From the NCBI GenBank assembly GCA_034509735.1, contig JACGWO010000004.1, positions 27,137,395 through 27,201,394 on the forward strand: a stretch of DNA of 64,000 nucleotides, in the 5' to 3' direction. The stretch's first letter is position 1, and every line of letters begins with the position of its first letter. Shown here in pieces: positions 23,627-35,672 of the stretch. This DNA comes from Sesamum alatum (lineage: Eukaryota > Streptophyta > Magnoliopsida > Lamiales > Pedaliaceae). The notes under the pieces are model-generated. The model saw nothing but the letters and a program-made list of their open reading frames with translations, searched no databases and was not told the DNA's origin. The position numbers and the translations under genes were made by a program.

Positions 23627-24120
23627 TTATTTTTTTGTTGAGAGGAAACAATAGAGACTGCACATGGAGGTAAAGTGATGATGCCTTTTCAGGATCATTG
23701 AAGATTTGTTAAAGCATAGTAATCTTTGAATATATGTACATTGGTGGATGGTAGTATTGGTTAGAAGACTCATCTGATTGTATAGATGACCTCTGCCAGG
23801 ATAGGAGCATCCATCTGACAAGAAAACACATAATATAAGAATTATTTTTGTTTCGAGGGGGAGATGGTACGAGGATTTCTCGGCTCTCCCCCTCCTGTGT
23901 GCGGTTTTTTGGCTCTCTTTTTCTATATTCCCATAACTAAATTTTCAAAAGGTAATATCTTCTAAATTTCAAGTATAAAAAATATATATTATCCTAAAAT
24001 AAATGCTTAATAACTTCATTTTATATATATTAAATATCCTAAAAAATATTCTTTTGAGCTAAATGTGTGACGTGACAATAGTTAAAAAACAAAAAAGGGA
24101 AATACACATATTGTACAGAA
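23627..24120. other. Interior of the small LTR element, no recognised content
   Basis: This is ordinary AT-rich sequence between the captured block and the tandem hairpin array. It includes a C/T-rich segment near 23880-23910. No coding frame is supported. Confidence 0.5.
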
Positions 24121-24121
24121 T

Positions 24122-24405
24122 AAAAGAAAAGCCCCGAAGCTAAGACTTCCTTGAGGCAAATAGAAGAAAAGCCCCGAAGCTAAGGCTTCCTTGAGGCAAA
24201 CAAAGAAAAGCCCCGAAGCAAAAGGCTTCCTTAAGGCAATAGAAAAGTCCCGAAGCTAAAACTTCCTTGAGGCACACAAAACAAATGCCCCGAACCTAAG
24301 ACTTTCTTAAGGCACATGAAAGAAAAGCCCCGAAGCTAAGGCTTCCTTGAGGCGTACAAGAAAAGTGCCCTGAAACTAATGCTTCCTTGAGCATACAAAA
24401 TAATC
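24122..24405. repeat. Tandem array of seven hairpin units (37-41 bp)
   Basis: Units start at 24131, 24171, 24210, 24247, 24287, 24328 and 24367. The best unit is GCCCCGAAGCTAAGGCTTCC followed by TTGAGGC. It contains the dyad GAAGC-taag-GCTTC enclosed by GCC and GGC, so each unit can fold into a stem-loop on either strand. Spacers are A-rich ('aaagaaaa'). An eighth, ruined unit lies near 24406. The array sits about 350 bp before the right LTR of the small element. Confidence 0.9.
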
Positions 24406-25049
24406 GCTCCAGAGCCTACAAAAAAAATAAAAGGGACAAGAATTCCTTTTCATTGACTAAGTGCATATGACATTGAGTTGTTTTACATTATTATTTTCAG
24501 CTATGCAATCAAACTGAACATCTCGATTGTATGTTTTTAGTGTAATAAGCTTCTTATGTTTTATCATTGATGATAATATTTTATGGAAGAATATGAAAAG
24601 TGATTCTCGTAGAATATCCAATCAAAGAAGACGAAAGCTGTTGAGACGAAGACAAATCACCAGTGAAGCTTCAACTAATAAAGACAAGCAAAGACCTAAG
24701 CAAATGACCGAAGGACCTAAGATTCAACTCCTAAATATTTTCCTAAAATATTTTGGAGATAGGGGGCCGCTGATGGAGAAAGAATTTGATTAGGGACCAA
24801 GATGTAATTTTCAGAAGAAGTAATATGAAATTACCAAACTACCCCCAGCGATTACACCCAATAAGTTAGTGGGGTTATGAAATTTACCGAGTTGCCCCCG
24901 GCGGTTGCACGAATAGTTAGTGGTCGGTTGGGGACTAAATCGTCTTTACGCCTCCCCACATTCTAGTATAAAGAGTTCATAATTCATTGTAAAAGACAAG
25001 GGAATTTTCTGGCAGAATTGCTAGTGGAATACTATTTTTTGTACCATCA

Positions 25050-25800
25050 ACTATCCAGAGGCTTGTTCCTCTGCCCTGAAACTCCTCTTGAACTGAATTC
25101 CTAAGAGTTTATGTTGGCGCCTGGGAAAACGAGGACTCACTCAATTAAGTGAGACATAAAACCGTTGTTTGTCTTAACATGAACGACACATTAAGTTAAA
25201 AAGTTTATTATGTTCATAATGCCAATGTTCTTGGTGGTGTCTTCATATCAAACAACACCGACTTAATGTTCGTCCGAACTCCATTTTCAATCGTATTTTC
25301 ACACTCGAGGAAGGTCAGAGAATACGAGACACATCAAAAGCGACTCCAAGCCTAAGGCCATCATTAACTGCCAAGAAACGGCCTTGGCACACTACCGACA
25401 CCAAATTGGCAAGCTACAAATCAAGAGGGCCGTCATGGAGCTGCGATTCATCCTAAAGCCTGACATAATTACAGCTCCTGGTGACCTAATTCTAGCTTCA
25501 TGGCCTTCAAATTCTCCTGTAACAGAGATCTATTCATGGCCATCATTTTCAAAAATTGTGTTGTATAATTATTTTATTTTCATATAAAAAGTTGCAAATA
25601 ATAAATAGCATTTGCTGAAAGAATGTGTCTTTTCTGAAAAATTTATACTTTTAGTCTCATAGGATAGGGGGTTCAACACTTTTAGTCTCAGTTATACGAA
25701 AATTTTAAAATGGTCCCAAAATTGAGAAAACTCAACACATTTAGTTGTCTATGTTACAGGATTTTTAAAATGGTCCCAAAATTGAAAAATTGGATACATT
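25050..25800 (+). pseudogene. Subtilase pseudogene, block B fragment 4 (PA domain and SSRGPS region)
   Basis: This is the paralogue of 4220-4970. Across frames it gives the protease-associated segment (DANVLGGVFISNN-like near 25215-25260), SYKSRGPSWSC-like near 25415, and then in the frame at 25384-25587 the words LKPDIITAPGDLILASWPSNSPVTEIYS. The repeat insertion seen at 4800-4970 is present here too (25620-25790). The C-terminal domain found after it in block A is missing. Confidence 0.8.
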
Positions 25801-26459
25801 TAGATCTATGTCCAAGCTTCCGTCAAAAAAAAAAAATAGTAGGCAGGAAACATGCAATGCGCATGTACATTAATTCTGTGAGCAGTCCAACTAAGGGACA
25901 TGTGTATTGCATGTGTCCTTTCCATCTATTTTTTGACGAAAATTTGAAAACAACTTTTTTACATTTATTACTATAATCATGCATACAATATCTAAAATGC
26001 TTATAGCATGAGCTGCATCTAGTCCTTTCACGCCAATACATTTTCAGCAATATTAAAATAATAAAATAATAAATATATATATATATGTTCTTTTATTTTA
26101 TTTGGGCAGACATAAATATCTATTTGGTTAATTTTGTTAATAATATTTAGATGTAAAATAACGACGAGCATGTCTGATGCACGACTAATGATGTCTGTTA
26201 ACTATACATGACTTAGCTATAAAAACCGTTCAAGAGTTCATAATGTCTCTATGAAAAAAGACCAACGAAGCTTCTTCTTGTTTTTCAATACAACCGATAA
26301 TTATATGAGTATATCAATATTTTAATGAATTGAGCAATATAATGGATGGATCAATACATTAATATAATTAAACAGCATGAAACACAGTACAATCTATCCA
26401 TACTTTTGAAAATAAGGTTAAATTACATCCACATCTCCTAAAATTAGATTTAATTAGAC
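25801..26459. other. AT-rich DNA, no gene seen
   Basis: Short open frames on both strands here look random. From about 26414 a 'ggttaaattacatcc' sequence starts that resembles the end of the MITE family at 27220. It is interrupted by the MITE at 26469 and may continue to about 27060. Confidence 0.5.
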
Positions 26460-26468
26460 AAACATTTC

Positions 26469-26876
26469 GGAAAAATTACATTTTACGTCCCATAACTTAC
26501 ACCGTTTTGTGATTTTGATCCCATTAATTTTTGATGTAGCAATTTGAGTCCCATAAATTCACAAATGTTGCAATTTTAGTCCCATCGACAAAATCCATTA
26601 AAATTTTAACGGAAGGAGCACATGCATGGCACGTCCTCCGTTAAGACCATAAATCATATCTAATAAAATATTGCAATTTTGGTCCCATAAATCCACAAAC
26701 GTTGCAATTTTAGTCCCATGCACGTGCTCCATCCATTAAAATTTTAACGGATTTTGTCAATGGGACTAAAATTGCAATGTTTGTGGACTTATGGGACTAA
26801 AATTGCTACGTCAAAAATTAATGGGACCAAAATCACAAATGGTGTAAGTTATGGCATGTAAATTGCAGTTTTCCCC
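26469..26876. mobile_element. Mutator-like MITE, 'tagtccca' family
   Basis: This 408-bp fold-back element starts GGAAAAATTACATTTTACGTCC and ends GTAAATTGCAGTTTTCCCC. The arms pair over much of their length. Flanks are AAACATTTC (26460-26468) and AAACATTCC (26877-26885), a 9-bp target duplication with one mismatch. It is a full-length relative of the fragment at 12376-12660. Confidence 0.85.
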
Positions 26877-27219
26877 AAACATTCCCTATAGTTTATAAAA
26901 TTACAAGTAAGCCCCTTGACATAATTTGCGTCAGGAGTGTTTGTGTAAGTTTTTGCTCTTAAAAATATGTCAATGTGAATTACAATTACAACTTCAAGAA
27001 GGGGTGCACTTGTAATTATTCAGTAGACATGATATATTTGTATAATTAAATATAACTTCAGGAAATATTAATATAAACAAATCATCATTTTTCAACTCTC
27101 TTTTACACTTTTATTAATTCAACATAAGTAAAAGTGAGATGAGTGGAGTAGGTTTTTTCTCTAATTAAATATATTTTTGTTAGTTTTTCTTTTCTCTTTT
27201 GTTAATATGTATAATATAA

Positions 27220-27647
27220 GGGTAAATTACATGTACCTCCCCTGAGGTTTGATATAATTACAAATGCCCTCTCATTGTTTGAAAAATTACAAATATCTCT
27301 CTAAGGTTTGTAATTTTTAACCAAAAGCTTGAAATTGATCATTTTTCCCTTAAATTTTTTATTAAAATTGTAGAAAAATCACGTGAGACAAATTGTATTA
27401 TTCCTCCTCTGTGTAAAAAAACTTAAGAAACCTCTCTCTACGCATTTTAGTCCAAATATTTTTTAGAATTAACTAAAAAGTAATTCAGTGCAAAAGGGCA
27501 TTTTGGTCAATTTACCCATAAAAATAAATGAAAATGGGTTATTTGTTAGATGGTTACAAACTGTAGGGGGTATTTATAATTTCTCAAATAACGAGGGGAG
27601 TATTTATAATTATGTCAAACTTCAGGGGAAGTAGATGTAATTTACCC
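27220..27647. mobile_element. Mutator-like MITE, GGGTAAATTACA family
   Basis: This 428-bp element starts GGGTAAATTACATGTACC and ends GATGTAATTTACCC, with extended imperfect inverted arms ('ccctgaggtttgatataatta' facing 'taattatgtcaaacttcaggg'). The 9-bp target duplication ATAATATAA is perfect (27211-27219 and 27648-27656). A piece of the same family lies at 63429-63510. Confidence 0.9.
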
Positions 27648-28441
27648 ATAATATAATATCTATACAACTTATTAAGGAAGGGACTCTTAAAATAATAGAT
27701 TCGATTGGTAAAATATATCTATTAAAATATCCTCAAGTATATTTATTTTTGCTACATATTTGCTGATGAGGACCACTAGTTGGCAGTAATATTTAAAAAA
27801 AAAAGAATAATAAATGATTTTAACTGCAACAAAAGACCCTTGAATAGTGTGTTTGAAAACCATGATATGAAGAAGAAAAAAAACCCAAGAGTCTGAAAAA
27901 ATGAAAGCCATTCCAAAATCCCCAAACCTCCATTATGGCGTCATATTCTCTGGCCAGGATCCGTACGGTTGAAGGGGTTTGGTGAAGGAGAGGAATTGGG
28001 GATTTTCTAATCGCTTTCATTCTTCAAACTTTGGTTTTTTTTTTTTTTTTATTTTTTTCAAATTGTGGTTCTCAAATACAATTTAAAGGTTCTTTTATTA
28101 CAATTAAAATTACTATTTTTTTTTTTTTTTGTAATTTTGCTACCATGTAGTGGCCCACATCAGCAAATACATGACAAAATTTTAACGATTGAGCATAGGT
28201 TGGATGGAATCTTTAACAGAAAAATGATCAAAGCTGTTGACTGTTAATTCCCCAAGGAAAAGTGTATAAAAAGGGAGTTTTGGGGTAACCGTCACATCGC
28301 CTATAATTCAATGGGGGAAGTGCATTTTACCCTTTGTTTTATATTTTTTTTCTTTCATTAAATTAAATAAATATAATGAAAAGATAAACTACGTACATTA
28401 ATCACGTATTTTGATTTCTAATACATTTGTAAGATTTATGA

Positions 28442-28582
28442 AATGGCAGACCTCCATAGTGACTACCTTGATTGTCATAATAATCATGGATTAAAATACC
28501 CTCAAATACTATTTATTAAATGGCAGACCTCCACAGTGACTACCTTGATTATCATAATGTTCATGGATTAAAATACCCTCAA
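28442..28582. repeat. Two-copy tandem repeat, about 77 bp
   Basis: The unit 'aatggcagacctccatagtg'...'aaaataccctcaa' occurs twice in direct order, at 28442 and 28519, with a few differences. A (TA)n tract follows the second copy. Confidence 0.85.
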
Positions 28583-29394
28583 TATATATATATATATATA
28601 TATATATTCATAAAAATAACCATTACTTTTTTTTCAATTGAGTTTATTAATAATAATTTTTAAATAAAATTTATCTAATAATTTTATTTTTTAAAAATTT
28701 ATTTTCTCATAGTTTGTTGTCAAATATTGAAATATTTTCAGACTAAATAATAGTTCAATTTCAAAAATAATAAAAAGATCTTAGAAATTATCTAAAATAA
28801 AATAATTGTACTTTAAATTTAATTATGACATATATTAAAATAAAATTTCTCGAATATATTTTCTTAAAAGTTTATTAAAATATTTTTAGACCAAATCTAA
28901 ATAATTATAATTTAAATTAATTAATTATTTATCTAAAAATATTTTTTTTAATTTGTTTATTATAAAAAATAATTTTTTTGATATAGTTTGTAGCCAAAGT
29001 TATTAAATATTTTTCAAAAAGAGTAAAATAGATCCTCGAAAATATTTGAAATACAAATAATTATAATTTTTTAAGTTATTTTATTATATATATTAAACAA
29101 AATTCCACTTTCATTTTTGTACAAAGATTTTTTTTTATGTAGTTTGTTGTTAAAGTTGGTCAAAAGATTTTTTTTTTCTCTTAATGGTAGCCAACAAAAG
29201 TTAACGGCCGTTAACGGCCATGTGCACGGCACATGACATCTGCCATTAACTTGGGACTAAAAAGACGTGTTTTCGTATTTAATGGTACCAAAAATGACAC
29301 TCGCTAGAATTATGGTACCAAAAATGATAATGGCCTTTTTAACGGTACCAAAAAATATTTTGCCCCTATTTGCTTATACACATTAAAAATTAAT

Positions 29395-29397
<3 letters not shown>

Positions 29398-29432
<35 letters not shown>

Positions 29433-29447
29433 GTTATTATTATTATT
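29398..29447. repeat. (ATT)n microsatellite
   Basis: About 16 ATT units with one GTT interruption. Confidence 0.95.
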
Positions 29448-30134
29448 TTTATTTTTTTTATAGTGAGGTAAAGACTCCTAAAATGACTATCATAATTGGT
29501 GATATATAAATTATCTAAAATGTTCTTAACTATAATTATTGCTTCCATAAATAAATCGTTTTTCATGAGAAAAAAATTGTTGTAAAAGTGAGTATTTGTT
29601 TCATGTATAAGTTTGAGGTCATGTGAGTCCCAACGGACATGTGGATAAAAGTGAGTATTTGCCTCAATTTATTTGAGTTTATTTTAAATTATTTCATAGT
29701 TCTTAGTCGTATTGATGTATTGATGGAATACTGTTTAGTTGCTCAATTTATTGAAATGTTGATTTAATAATGTAATTATCTCTTCTATGAAAAAAGAAGT
29801 ATGTTTTGTGATTAATTAATTTTTTTATTAATTTTCTATTCATACATTTTAAAAATTAATTAATTTATTAGTTTTGATCAGTTATTGATTTCAGCTTTTT
29901 TATTCAATTAAAAAAATATAAGAAAATTTAAATTATGCACATATGATGAGTGTGCTTCAATCACTAGTTTTTATTTATTTTTTACTATATTATGTTATTA
30001 GGGTTAAGGTATGTATATTTTGTTATTAGGGTTAAGGGATGTAGAGTAACTATTTTGGTGTTCATTATGAGCATGGAATAAATTAATCAGTGATATTTTT
30101 TTTCATGTTTGCCGCTTCTCATTTTTTTCCTTTT

Positions 30135-30715
30135 TTTTTTTTTTTGGTTTTCTCTCCTCTTAATGGGTTTGAGCCGGACTCGAACCTACCCTAGTTGGGC
30201 GCGAGTTTAAACTCTTAAACGGATCTCGGGGTGGGTTTGGATTTTAGAGGGATGGACCCCAATCCGCTTCGCTCAATTTTTTATTTTTTGTATATTTCAT
30301 ATATACTTCTATAAAAAAATTTGTACATATATAAAACTATATATAATTTATTTATACTTATGCATAATACATAATCTTAATATTTCTATAAATTAAATGA
30401 TGATATAAATAGTTTATAAATATTTTTTAAAGTTTATATAAGTAACACATATTCTAAAATTTTTATATTTTAATGTCTAAAATATGTACATATATTTATG
30501 AAAAAAATACTAACCTTTCAATAATATTATTGTCTCTGATTGGATAAAGTTATTGTAGTATTATTTTTGAAAAAAAAATATATTACTTTTTTAATACTTT
30601 AGAAATTTTGACCGAGTCGAACCCAACAAGTACCTAGTCTGGAGTTTTCTTGACCGGGCGGTTCCCGAGTTTTGGCAAACCTGACACAGACCTTCCATGT
30701 TGCCATCCCTACACA
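30135..30715. mobile_element. hAT-type element of the GGGTGGCAA family, degraded
   Basis: The right end reads CATGTTGCCATCCCTA, the reverse of the start of the family seen at 14650. GC-rich 'gaacctacccta', 'gtcgaacccaaca' and 'ggttcccgagt' blocks frame an AT-rich core. The left terminus and target duplication are not visible, so this is a fragment or a diverged copy. Confidence 0.5.
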
Positions 30716-31391
30716 CTGCCTATGTAAATACATGCTATCACATTTATTTATTTAATTTCGAAATAATCATAATGCAACATATATTGTAAATATTATATTT
30801 ATTGTATTTGATTGATGTTATATACTTATATGAGTACTAAGTGAACTTTGGAATATTTTGCACACATATTGAGTGTGTCATGACTATTAGTATTGTTGTT
30901 GTTATTATTATTTTCATTTGTCTATACCATGCTAAATTATTAAAGTTGAGTATAGAGTAACATTGTGTGTATAGACTAAATTACCCCCACATAAGAGAAG
31001 ATATTCGAAGTGAAATTTTCATTTTTATCCTTTCTCTCATTTTTTTTTTTATTTTGTTCTCATTCCTATCTATTGTATTGTATTTTTTATTTTCATAAAT
31101 TTCAAAATGTTCTTGGTAAATACATTGCATCGAATTCATGATAATCACTAAATTCATTTATTTAATTTGAAAGAAAATATAATACGAAACACAACCAAAT
31201 ATTACATCTATTTTATCTGATTAATGTGATATAATCACATAAGTACTAAATGAAATTCTACTATATTTTACACACAAATCGAGTTTGCCACGACTGTTGG
31301 TCATTATTATCAATTATCATCATAAAGTTGAAAAGGCAACAAAGCTCTAGAATTTTCTAAACCTTGACGAACCAAATAGCAAAATGTAAAA

Positions 31392-32110
31392 TGTTGGAAA
31401 TTGGGTTGAGTTTGTGAACCTGTGACCCAATATACATCCATATTTGAAATAAAGTTTGAAGTCTCTAATTTAATATTGGGATGAGAACTCCTCTATAATA
31501 AACACTATGTGATGGAGTTTGTAGTTTCTCAAATATATATTAGGATACAGACTCCTTTGGGGAAGGGTTGAGTACACCTATAAATAGGGTACATGGTTGC
31601 AATCAAAACAATACACATAAACACAATAGTGTAAGACAACAAATGAGTTGATCACAACAATCCCAAATATACTCTCTCCAAATACCCTCTCTCTATATAT
31701 TTCTCTCTACGATTTTTTTGGAGCATCATCATAGACTCCATGGACTTGAGGTGTGTAAATGAGTGGCTCACTCTGGTAGTAATCCACCAAGGCGTGTTCG
31801 TAGTTTCCACAATATTTGGAGCAAGATCCAAGGCGGGGAGATGTCGAAGATGTTCGTGGGATGATCTTGAAATTGTACGTGGGGTGATCTTTAAGAACGA
31901 GAAAGACGATGTATTCGTGAACCAATAAGCCATAAGCTAGCAGACGAGTCAGATCCTGATACGTGGATCGACTTACTGCGGCTGTTGCTATAGGTTCAAT
32001 CGATCTACGATTATATGTCAACATGTTAACTGACTAATTAGCATGCACATAGATTATGTATTTTATGCGAGAATGTTTATTGTATGAATTACCCATTGTT
32101 ATTTTCTAAT
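31392..32110 (+). mobile_element. Copia-type LTR with promoter
   Basis: It starts TGTTGGAAATTGGG and ends near TTATTTTCTAATT, just before a primer site. A TATA-like box (TATAAATAGGG) lies near 31579. The length (about 720 bp) and the start are typical of Copia LTRs. I see no second LTR, so the element is broken or the partner is too diverged. Confidence 0.65.
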
Positions 32111-32112
32111 TG

Positions 32113-32124
32113 TGGTATCAGAGC
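32113..32124 (+). other. Primer binding site (initiator-Met tRNA type)
   Basis: TGGTATCAGAGC on the plus strand, directly after the LTR, is complementary to the initiator methionine tRNA 3' end and fixes the element's plus orientation. Confidence 0.88.
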
Positions 32125-32129
32125 CACTA

Positions 32130-35100
32130 TGGCTTAGTCTTGCTGAAATTGCTTGATTGGTCGTGAATTTTTTTTATGTTCAAATTAATGGAAAATTCGT
32201 TTTATTTATGAAAGCATGATTTTTTTATTGCTTTTTTCAACATGTGTAGATCTTGATGTGGAGATCATGTGGTTAAAATTTGGTGAAAATCGATTGAGTA
32301 GTTCGTTAGAAAACTCAAACACTAATATTCAAATTTATTTTTCTTTGAGAGAAAATTGGACATGATGATGTACATCGAGTCCAAATATGTTTATACGTTC
32401 TTGTAGAGAATGAAAAGAGGTTCGAAATGGTGCATGAATTATCGAAAACGAATCTGAAATGAATTAGATATGATTTTTTTGGTCGGCGAGATCGCCAAAA
32501 ATGCATCATCGTCGTCGGAGAGAGGAGACTGAGTCAACGATGGCTGCACGCCAACTGGGCGTGGGCCCCATCGCCACAAAGCCATTGATCGCGCGCCTGT
32601 TGGCGCACGATCGACGCCATATGGTGCCACGTTGGCGATAGTTGTGCACCACCTTGGTGGCTTAAGCTAGAGCCTTGAGCGGCCCCAAGTCGAGCCGAGA
32701 GTAATGGTTGGCTTGTCATTTAAGCGATGTTTGCTTTCGTTTTTTTCAGTTTTTTTTTTTTTGAAAATATGTTTTTCTGTGCAAAAAAATTAAAAATTAA
32801 AAAATTTGGGATTTTTTCTGGGAATTTATATTGGTTGGGGCGGCCTTTTCAGGTTGTTGAAAAATTAATTTTAGTTTTCTTCTATGTCTAAATATTTTTA
32901 TTTTCTCCATTTTGTGTTGTAGAAAATTGGAGCATGACTAAAAAAAAATGTTGCTTTTATTAATGCAATATTTGTAATTTCAATTTATTCCATTTTGATG
33001 ATATTTTATTACAATATTTGTAATAACAATTTTGTCTATGTGATTATTTTTTTAATTGCAATATTTTTGTGATTGCAATTTATGCTACCATATTTTCTTT
33101 GTGATACAAATATGCTAATAAATACTCTCATTATATTTATGCATGCCTTCATATTTGCATAATAAGATATGTTTATTTGAATTTTTGTTGAATATGTGCA
33201 ATATGATTTTGTGTTATGAATACATGGGTATTAACATTTGGGTGCTCATGTATTATTTGAGTATTTTATTCTTGTGGAGATAATTTGTGACATGGTGGTA
33301 ATTAATGCGGTATCTCCAATTTTTAGATTGATGTAGTAGACCTTATATCAATGTAATTCTCTTTTTTTTTTTTTTTGAAAAATGTATTGCTTTGGCCAAT
33401 TTTTCGGGAGACCATGTATTGTCTTTAGGGGATGTATTTTCCTATTTACCACGATAGGGCCGAATTATCTCAACATGGCGTACCAAATGTTAGTGTATCC
33501 CATGTGGGCTAATTTCATTTTGTTTTATTGATATTGCATGTGGCATGCAAGTGGCATTTTTAACCAAACATAGAGTTATTTTATTCATGATCAGTAAATA
33601 GTTTATCATGAATTTTACTCAGTAGGAGATGATTACTAGCCGAGTTGCGAAATTTTCAATTCCACTAGGTATAAGAAATATCAATACTATAATATCTATA
33701 ATAAATATAATATCAGTACTATTTTTTTTGCACAAATCTAGAGATCTTAGATTGTCTCACCATTTTATTTAAGCCAATTAAGAATGAAGATGAAAAATTC
33801 CCTAAAATTGTCACGACTTAGACGCTGACAATCAATGGTCGATTAAAGAGTACATTTATGCTTTTATTAGTTAAGATACAAACTAAATTGAAAAGTTGTT
33901 CAACTTTATTCTTCAAATATAAGCACACGCATCCTGAAGTTGCTAATTGAGCTGACTTATGGATATTTATGTGCTCATCTAAAGAAATCGCCAATTTTGG
34001 GGTTGATTTTTAGAGTTGAAACACAAAATTCATGCTCTATTTGCTCGTGTAGAACCAACTAAAATGCCGTTGGATCAAACAAAGAGTAGCATGATAAGTG
34101 CAAGAGTAAAAAGTTTGATCCAGGAGGTAATAATCACATCATTCTTGTATAGGCAAGAGACACCAACAAATGTCAAAGTGCTATAAGAAAAATTGGTCAC
34201 TCCGCTTGTAATTAAACTGAGAGGATGTTTGACTAAGTAAGATGCTCCCTTATTAATTTTGCTAAAGTCTCTAATTCTCTCCTTAGATGGTTGGTATATG
34301 TGGTAAAACTTAGCATATAATTGGAGATTGAGCAATATGACTATTATAGGTGTTGTGTGCTAATATAGAAATTTGTGGCACAGGGCACAAAAGAAGGCAT
34401 TTTGAAAGTGTCACCCTACGCTCATTAATTGATATGAGCTCTACTCTTTAAGAGTCATGTAAATAGCAATGGATTTGTTCTAAAGAGTTGTGCAAAAGTC
34501 ACTAGTTACCCGATATAGTCTAATCGAGCTAAGAACACTCTTAAGACATTTGTTTTATCACTTATCCATTCTAAATGCATCTTTTGACTTACAGACATTT
34601 ATATTTTTTCATTCATTTCGTATGTCATGGCATATGATGTGTTAAGAATGACCATGTTAGCTAGAACAAGCCACTTGGTTAACTCACCAAAAATCAACAT
34701 GTATGAGGAAAACTATGTTAGTTAGAGGAGATCGCTTGGTTCACTCGCTAAAAAAGTTATTTTCCCTTGAGAGTGACATGTTAGCTCGAAAAAACTACCT
34801 GGTTCACTCGCTAAAATCAACCTCCCTGAGGAAGATTATGTTAGTTAGAGGAGGTCACTTGGTTCACTCGCTGAAGGTTACTCCCATTGGAATTCTTTCT
34901 AGCAAAAAGAGTTTGCTGGAAAATAAGAGGGGTTATCAAATCACTAAAACTTATCAACTAAACGAATACGGACTTATGAGTATGAGCATGAAATGATGCA
35001 ATAGTATTTCTCATGCTATTTGTCAGTGCAATCCCATCTCACTAGTTAAAAAATATTAATTTTAGCGATTTTTTACAATGGTAGATAATTAAAGGATGTA

Positions 35101-35672
35101 AACATTATTGTTCTATGTACTAACAAGAAGCAAGTATCATGTCTATTATGTTAGAGAAATACTGAAGAATATAGAACTGCAAATGGGTCGTACTTCTAAT
35201 CTGTTAGCAGCTATATAGTCTTGCAAAAAGAAAAGAATCAAACATTTCTAGAAATGTCGAGAACTTATATGGTGCACGACTATTTTGCATTTTACTTTGA
35301 AAGATGCAATTGAATGCAACCTACAATAAGGTAAAGTGCCTCTACGAAGTTCTCCAACTCTTGTTGATATGGTCGCATGCATATGGCATATACCTACTGA
35401 ATTGACGAGATATGGACAAAGGTTCAAAGACATTAGTCGCGCAATATAAACTCCTTAAGAGGAACCTTTTTTAGATATGTGAGGTCAATGGAATCCTAAC
35501 TATGAGAGTGAACATTCTTAAAAATACACTCATTTCTCTGCAATGATGACATTTCATTCATCTTCAGTTGCAAGAGATAATCTAAGCGACTCAAAAGTCA
35601 GTGGGAGTGCCTGACTAGAGAAAAGATTCTCAAATTTCACAAATAAGGAATGCACATTAAAATGTTTCCCCT
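32130..35672. other. Presumed retroelement interior, no domain readable
   Basis: This is the region downstream of the Copia primer site. A GC-rich island at about 32480-32710 sits in otherwise AT-rich sequence. No gag, protease, integrase, RT or RNase H motif could be read in any frame. It may be the untranslated leader plus sequence unrelated to the LTR. Confidence 0.4.
34654..34897 (+). repeat. Four-unit tandem repeat, 60-63 bp
   Basis: Units start at 34654, 34715, 34778 and 34838. The core is 'atgttagttagaggag' and 'cacttggttcactcgctaaaa'. Units 2-4 read in one frame with the repeated words MLVRG and LVHSLK (open frame 34703-34996). Unit lengths of 60 and 63 keep that frame, though no known protein was recognised. 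Confidence 0.8.

Larger units (their letters stand above)
22185..25049 (+). mobile_element. Small LTR retrotransposon without gag-pol, carrying captured host sequence
   Basis: Two 279-bp LTRs (22185-22463 and 24771-25049, roughly 90% identical by eye) have TGAT...ATCA ends. The target copies are ACTAG (22180-22184) and ACTAT (25050-25054); block A shows the empty site near 4215. Just inside the left LTR lies AGTGCCGTATATGGGAA, a decayed form of the Tat-type primer region. A purine tract AGATAGGGGGC (24759-24769) precedes the right LTR. The 2.3-kb interior has no gag or pol. It holds GC-rich sequence, a reversed host-like exon and a hairpin-rich tandem repeat. It fits a non-autonomous element moved by a Tat-like partner. 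Confidence 0.85.
27657..31391. other. AT-rich DNA with simple repeats and MITE scraps, no gene
   Basis: It holds poly-T runs (28030-28060, 28117-28130), a (TA)n tract at about 28581-28606 and a diverged fold-back sequence near 29170-29370 ('ttaacggccgttaacggcc', 'aatggtaccaaaaatga'). It also holds a 24-bp direct repeat near 29998-30050 ('ttgttattagggttaagg'). Separate entries cover the clearer repeats. No protein-coding gene is supported. Confidence 0.6.

Noticed and set aside
24122..24405. Possible CRISPR-like array
   Set aside because: The units are contiguous diverged hairpins with A-rich linkers and no unique spacers of fixed size; the host is a plant.
34075..34335. 86-codon minus-strand frame with hydrophobic end
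   Set aside because: No family match and no conserved neighbour; consistent with chance in AT-rich DNA.
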